Shown in pieces: positions 59,466-64,000 of a DNA stretch of 64,000 bases. The notes under the pieces are model-generated. The model made no database searches, had not been told where the DNA came from, and was given only the letters and a program-made list of their open reading frames with translations. Numbering within the stretch: the first letter of the stretch is position 1; every line of letters starts with the position of its first letter. The DNA is taken from assembly GCF_050908995.1 (NCBI RefSeq), contig NW_027484912.1:1-64000 (forward strand), read 5' to 3'. Both the position numbers and the translations under genes were made by a program. This DNA is from Andrena cerasifolii (lineage: Eukaryota > Arthropoda > Insecta > Hymenoptera > Andrenidae).

Positions 59466-60320
59466 CAGCAATTCCTATTTCAATTGCTCTGCAAATAATG
59501 CTATACTATAAGTAGTAAGGCTAGGCGGGTTCTAGACCAGGTCCTCTGAGGGGAGCGCGGGGGCGGGGGGAATTGAGGGCGCGCGGGGGAGCGCGGCGGA
59601 GAGAAACATGGGCGCGGGGCCTGCGGGGAGAGGAAGACCGGGTGCGCGCGCACGAGCCGCGGAGTGGGGAAGCCGTAATCGTGGAGGGGGTCAGTCCGGG
59701 CCGAACCGCCGCGGAGGCCTCTCTAGACCTGGCCCACCGTCGGAAATTTTTCAGAGGGAGGCATTGACCCCCGAAAAAATCTCTTTCAGAACTTGGACCA
59801 CCTGAAAATTCTTTCAGACCTAACCCAGGGTGGGGACTGCCCTAGAAATTTTTTTTTGCAAACCAATATGCATCAGAAATTGTTTCGGACGATGTCGGGA
59901 AAGATTGGCGTTTCTCGACACCGCGTCTTCGAGAGAAAGAGACGGAGAATTACTTTAAACTTAAAATTCTAGGAGGGAAAAGGACACCACTACATAGGGG
60001 ATAGAATCGCATGCATTCTAAAGCTAACAGTATTTCAAAGCGTTCCGATTTAACGTCGCTGCGTTCCGCGCGATCTCGCGGAATTCGACTCCTCTGGAGC
60101 AGCCGTGCAGGGTGATGTCACTTGGCAGCGCGAAGAACGAAATAGAATTATGCAGCGTCAGCAGAAATCTTTTTTTCTCAACGCAGAGAAATAATAATTA
60201 TTGAAGCGGCGAATCTTAAAAATTAGGCGGTGAGAGGAGGAACACGGGTGAATGAAATGGAGAAATAATATACGTTTAAGATATATATTGTTACAAATCA
60301 TAAAATTAAAAGAATATAAT

Positions 60321-61147
60321 TTAACATTTTTTACTACGAGCATCATCCACAATATGATTGATTACACATGCTAACAATTCACAATCGATCAAAGAATGCT
60401 GTTCGAAGTGTTCGCTTTCAGAAATTAATTTTACATAATCTGTTGGCGCGATAGCGCTACGTAGAACGTCTACGAAAGTGGCATATTTACTGCTTACAGA
60501 GTACATATTTTCAGTTAGCCACGTGTACATATGTTCAATGCAATGATTGTACGCGAATAGTTTACACATCGTGGCTTCAGTCATATATATGACAACGCGA
60601 TTATCGGTGATTTTAATAAGTTGATCATCATGCATACGCGTGAACTCTAGTCGTAAATGATCAATTATAATATGAGTTTGGGGCGATGTTGCGTTGCTGC
60701 GTAATCGTTGAAGTATGTCCACCTCGTTTTGTAGCAGGAGCTTCCACGTAGACATTGAAAAGCTTAACTCGCTGCCTTTATTGTCGGCTATGGCGATCTC
60801 GACGTGACACAAATCCATACCAATGCGAATTCCTATAGTTAGACGTTTATAAGCTGTTGCAGTTAGTGGATAATCACGCCCCAGGATCCGTACGATTGAT
60901 GGTTTCGATGTTTTCATCGTTTTTAGCGATACGGATCCAGAACTGTAAGAAACAAGTACATGAAATTGATACTTCGGTCGTTTGCGTTTACAGTGAATGA
61001 AGTAAATGAAAAGTGTATAGTAACGCGTACATACCTCATATTGGATTGTTGATGATGTTGTTGGTGCTGCTGTTGTTGGCACTTATTTGGAAACCCACCA
61101 TCGTTGCCGGCTGCGCAGGATGAATCGTTTAAGCTGTGTTTGTACAT
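60321..61147 (-). CDS. Spliced conserved Polinton gene, second copy
   Basis: Inverted duplicate of 50,684-51,510. Exon 1 is 61,035-61,147, the intron 60,941-61,034, and exon 2 60,321-60,940. Intact and identical in protein, with the Gln/His tract and the GRDYPLTATAYKRL block. Function is unknown, as for the other copy. Confidence 0.7.
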
Positions 61148-61270
61148 TTTGATGTGCACTATATTTCTTACGGAGTACCGTCTGTTCCGTCAAAGTCACT
61201 GAGGCTACTGAGCGATTGATGGAATAGCGCCCAAGAGCTCGGCTTAAATAGACGTGCAATTGCCTCCCCC

Positions 61271-61513
61271 ACCACAGCATTTTATTTTAAAGCTACCAAT
61301 TTTTCCATAATGTTTTCCAATCTTAACATCGCAACATATCGCGCGATTGTATGTAATTTGAGCCCCACCTTCAAGGATAAAAGTCTCGACACCTGTTGAA
61401 TGTAATATAATATATGTGAAAGCGCCGAATCTTAGAATTATGCGGTGTCAGCAGAAACTGTGTCGGATGATTTTGCGCGCTAATTCGTCATACGCGCGAA
61501 TCATAGAAAGAAT
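61271..61513. promoter_or_regulatory. TIR-like module, second copy
   Basis: Inverted counterpart of 50,318-50,560, between the divergent starts of the spliced gene and PolB. It has the CGCGCGAT core and two GAATTATGC...GCAGAAAC motifs. Confidence 0.5.
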
Positions 61514-61720
61514 TATGCTGTATCGGCAGAAACTGCACAGAACCATGCTGGGACGGATCGTCGTTTTTGCATGCGGTGCATTCGAGGGATGGGAGTACGC
61601 CAAAAGAGTTAGGCAGAGATAACAAACCGTGATATCAGTCTTAACAGCGCTTTCTAAACTGCACAAAGTCTCAAATCGCTGCAACGTGTTGCGCGGAAAA
61701 GACACATTCCATTTACAACC

Positions 61721-64000
61721 ATGGGAGAATTCGCGCAAGTAGAACGTCAATTGTTGGATCAATCTGCACGATTGATTTCACGCGAAGAGTACCTCGTGTC
61801 GGAAGAACGGTGCAACGAGTGCATCGAATCGTTGGAAGAACACAGCCGAGTGAAACGCCCGCGATTATCGATCGGTGTTCAGCAATCGCTGATTACTCGA
61901 ATCGCGCGGCTCGAAGGATTAAAATATTCGTTGCGCGGACGTGTCGTGCATGAAGGTGCCGGACATTCGAGCACAGGACTTTTGTGGCGCGAAATAGACA
62001 CTGCGTTCGATAGTCGCGTATTAACTGGTGCCGTGTTAAATTCGAATTATATCGAGCCGCGCAACTTCCTCCAGGATGCGGGGACCATTGTGCTGGAGCT
62101 TGAGCGGGGCGCTTTGCGGAAACGTCGAAGCCTCAAAGTGAACACTGTGTTCAACGGCGAATTTGTGGCGGGGGACAAACATGCCTGTAAAAGCATCAAT
62201 ACCCGGAACTGCGAACTCTTCGGTACATCCGATCTGCAGGAGTGGTACCAACGATGTGTCATCGTACCCACCCTGGCATCGTTGGAAGAGTTCCAGGAAC
62301 GCGATAGCGGATGGGCATTGACGAGGATTCTCAACCTAACCGTCAATGTTAATAAGTACAATCCGCTGCGTGCCGGGTGTCACTTCAAGTTGCCTCGGAA
62401 ATTGTCGCTGAAGAAGGCGACGATTAGTGTGCAATCCCCGGACAATGCATGTTTCGCGTGGGCAGTGGTCGCAGCTCTCCATCCAGCCGAAATACACGTT
62501 GATCGCTCAAGTTCATACCCCAACTATGCATCCGTGCTAAATCTCCAGGGCATTCAGTTTCCAATGTCCCTGGAGCAGCTTGGGAAGTTTGAGCGGCAGA
62601 ACGGCATCTCCGTCAACGTGTACACGTTCGGGATGGAGAAAGGATCGACGGTCTTTCCGCTGCGCCACACCAGCCAAAAGAGGGATCGACACGTCAATCT
62701 GCTCTACACGCCGAATCATGAGCACGGCGATGTAGGGCACTTTGTGCTGATCAAGGACTTATCCCGGCTGGTGAGCGCACAGTTGAGCAAGAAGAAGGCA
62801 AAGAAATTCATCTGTGATCGGTATGTATATAAACTTATGAAACGTTGAAAAAATATCGTTGAAAAAAAATTAAATAAAAAATTTTTGTTTTTTTGCAGAT
62901 GCATGCACTACTTTGGATCTGCCGAGAAGTTGGAGGCCCATTCGCTGGACTGCGGGCAAATGAATGATTGCGCCATCCTGTTGCCCAGCGAAGGAAACAA
63001 TCTGCTCAAATTCAGCAACCACTGTATGAAGGAGCGGCTCCCCTTCGTGGTGTACGCCGATCTTGAGTGCATCATTGAAAAAACAGAGGACAATCACCGA
63101 ATGGGTGAAATGGATAGTAAATTGCGCGCGTATCAACACCATAAAGTGCACAGCATTGCATATTATATGCATTGCTCGTACGATACATCACTGTCGACGT
63201 ATCGATGTCGCCGCGACGCGGATTGTGTTTCATGGTTCGTCAAAGAACTGGAAAATTTTGCAAACTTCGCCAAACCCATTCTGACCAGCAATGTTCCCAT
63301 GCTTGATTTAACTACCGAACAATGGACGACATTTCGCGATGCTACACACTGTCATATTTGCGAAGAACCATTCAAGGCTGAAGATGTACGAGTTCGCGAT
63401 CATTGACATCTATCCGGACGGTGTAGAGGCCCAGCACATTCGGAGTGCAATTTAAATTATAAAAATGCGATTTACATCCCTATAGTTTTCCATAATTTAT
63501 CCGGCTACGATTCGCATTTCATTATCGAGGAAATAGCTACCGCTTTCGAAGGCAGCGTTGACGTATTGCCCATAACGAAAGAAAAGTACATTTCATTCAC
63601 AAAAAATGTCGAAGATACGGCTGACTCAGACTCGCGAAAATGTATTAAATTGCGATTCATCGATTCGTACAAATTTCTCAATAACAGTCTCGACAAATTA
63701 GCATCTTTTCTTAGCGCGGATAAATTAAAAATTTTACGATCCGAATTTGAAACATTATCCATCGAAGATTTCAATTTATTGACGCGAAAGGGTGTATTTC
63801 CATACGAATACCTTGATTGTGCGAACAAGCTGCAGGATCCATGCTTACCACCGCGCGAGTCATTCTACAGTTCGTTAACGGGTGAGACTGTATCCGAGAG
63901 CGATTACGCACACGCCGAGATTGTCTGGCAGCGTTTCGGGATTAGAACCTTGGGCGAATACAGCGACTTGTATTTGAAAACAGATGTCTTGTTATTGGCA
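61721..64000 (+). pseudogene. DNA polymerase B, second copy, partial
   Basis: Exon 1 (61,721-62,820), GT-AG intron (62,821-62,898) and exon 2 from 62,899 with YADLECI, HNLSGYDSHF and LYLKTDVLLLA at the window edge. It carries the same TGA (63,404-63,406) where a Cys codon is expected, followed in frame by HLSGRCRGPAHSECN. Whether the downstream breaks seen in the first copy are shared cannot be seen here. Confidence 0.88.

Larger units (their letters stand above)
56109..59510 (+). mobile_element. Third Polinton, left end, interrupted by another Polinton
   Basis: Starts AGTAGTATAGCTAGGCGGGT inside the MULE Cys-box exon. The terminal ~23 bp match the inner Polinton ends but the next ~500 bp are unrelated. 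From about 56,650 it becomes homologous to 36,545 onward: subterminal repeat, small left-end gene, minisatellite, then the 175-aa gene, which is cut at 59,465. The nested Polinton then starts at 59,511 after a 45-bp spacer. The distal half of this element must lie beyond the window if it still exists. Confidence 0.75.
59511..64000. mobile_element. Fourth Polinton copy, partial (runs off the window)
   Basis: Begins AGTAGTAAGGCTAGGCGGGT and is the exact inverted counterpart of 47,831-52,320: terminal repeat 59,511-60,298, spliced 253-codon gene, TIR-like module, PolB. All reading frames in the two arms translate identically. Only the PolB-proximal third of the element is inside the window. Confidence 0.92.

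Overview
The window is eukaryotic, repeat-dominated DNA with no recognisable host gene. GT-AG introns, BEL/Pao, APE-type LINE, Tc1/mariner-like and MULE-like transposons, and insect-type Polinton proteins point to an insect; an ant or another hymenopteran is my best guess (inference from family resemblance, no search run).

Layout. 1-15,626 is a satellite array of about 14-bp monomers with a higher-order structure (a 6,839-bp tandem duplication plus smaller ones). It abuts a truncated BEL/Pao reverse transcriptase (15,627-16,300) and probable BEL 3' sequence to about 16,977. A MULE-like transposon copy (minus, 16,978-28,587) follows; it was split by a Tc1/mariner-like element (19,736-27,118, TA duplication). 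Next is a minus-strand APE-type LINE in three pieces (28,588-30,539, 33,940-36,185, 52,805-53,917). It is interrupted first by a fold-back Tc1/mariner-like element (30,540-33,939, TA duplication) and then by a Polinton/Maverick composite (36,186-52,804, 6-bp duplication GTTCTT). A second MULE copy (plus, 53,918-56,108) follows, cut by another Polinton left end (56,109-59,510), itself cut by a third Polinton (59,511 to beyond 64,000).

The main system is the Polinton at 36,186-52,320 (16.1 kb, terminal inverted repeats of about 790 bp). It carries a virus-like gene set. A leftward block encodes a 175-aa conserved protein, major capsid protein, small Asn-rich protein, penton-like protein, adenain-like protease fused to a basic hydrophobic N-terminal region, phospholipase A2 and a 105-aa protein. 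A rightward block encodes a packaging ATPase, two conserved proteins of unknown role and a retrovirus-type integrase with chromodomain. A leftward spliced protein-primed-type DNA polymerase B and a rightward spliced conserved gene follow. By family knowledge this is a self-synthesising, potentially virion-forming element. This copy is dead: the capsid, penton, integrase, polymerase and a left-end small gene are broken by frameshifts or TGA stops, and the polymerase motif C aspartates are gone.

47,831-52,634 and 59,197-64,000 form an inverted repeat with a constant coordinate sum (111,831) and no indels where compared. Both arms share the same polymerase nonsense codon, so an already dead nested Polinton was duplicated, or the assembly folded back.
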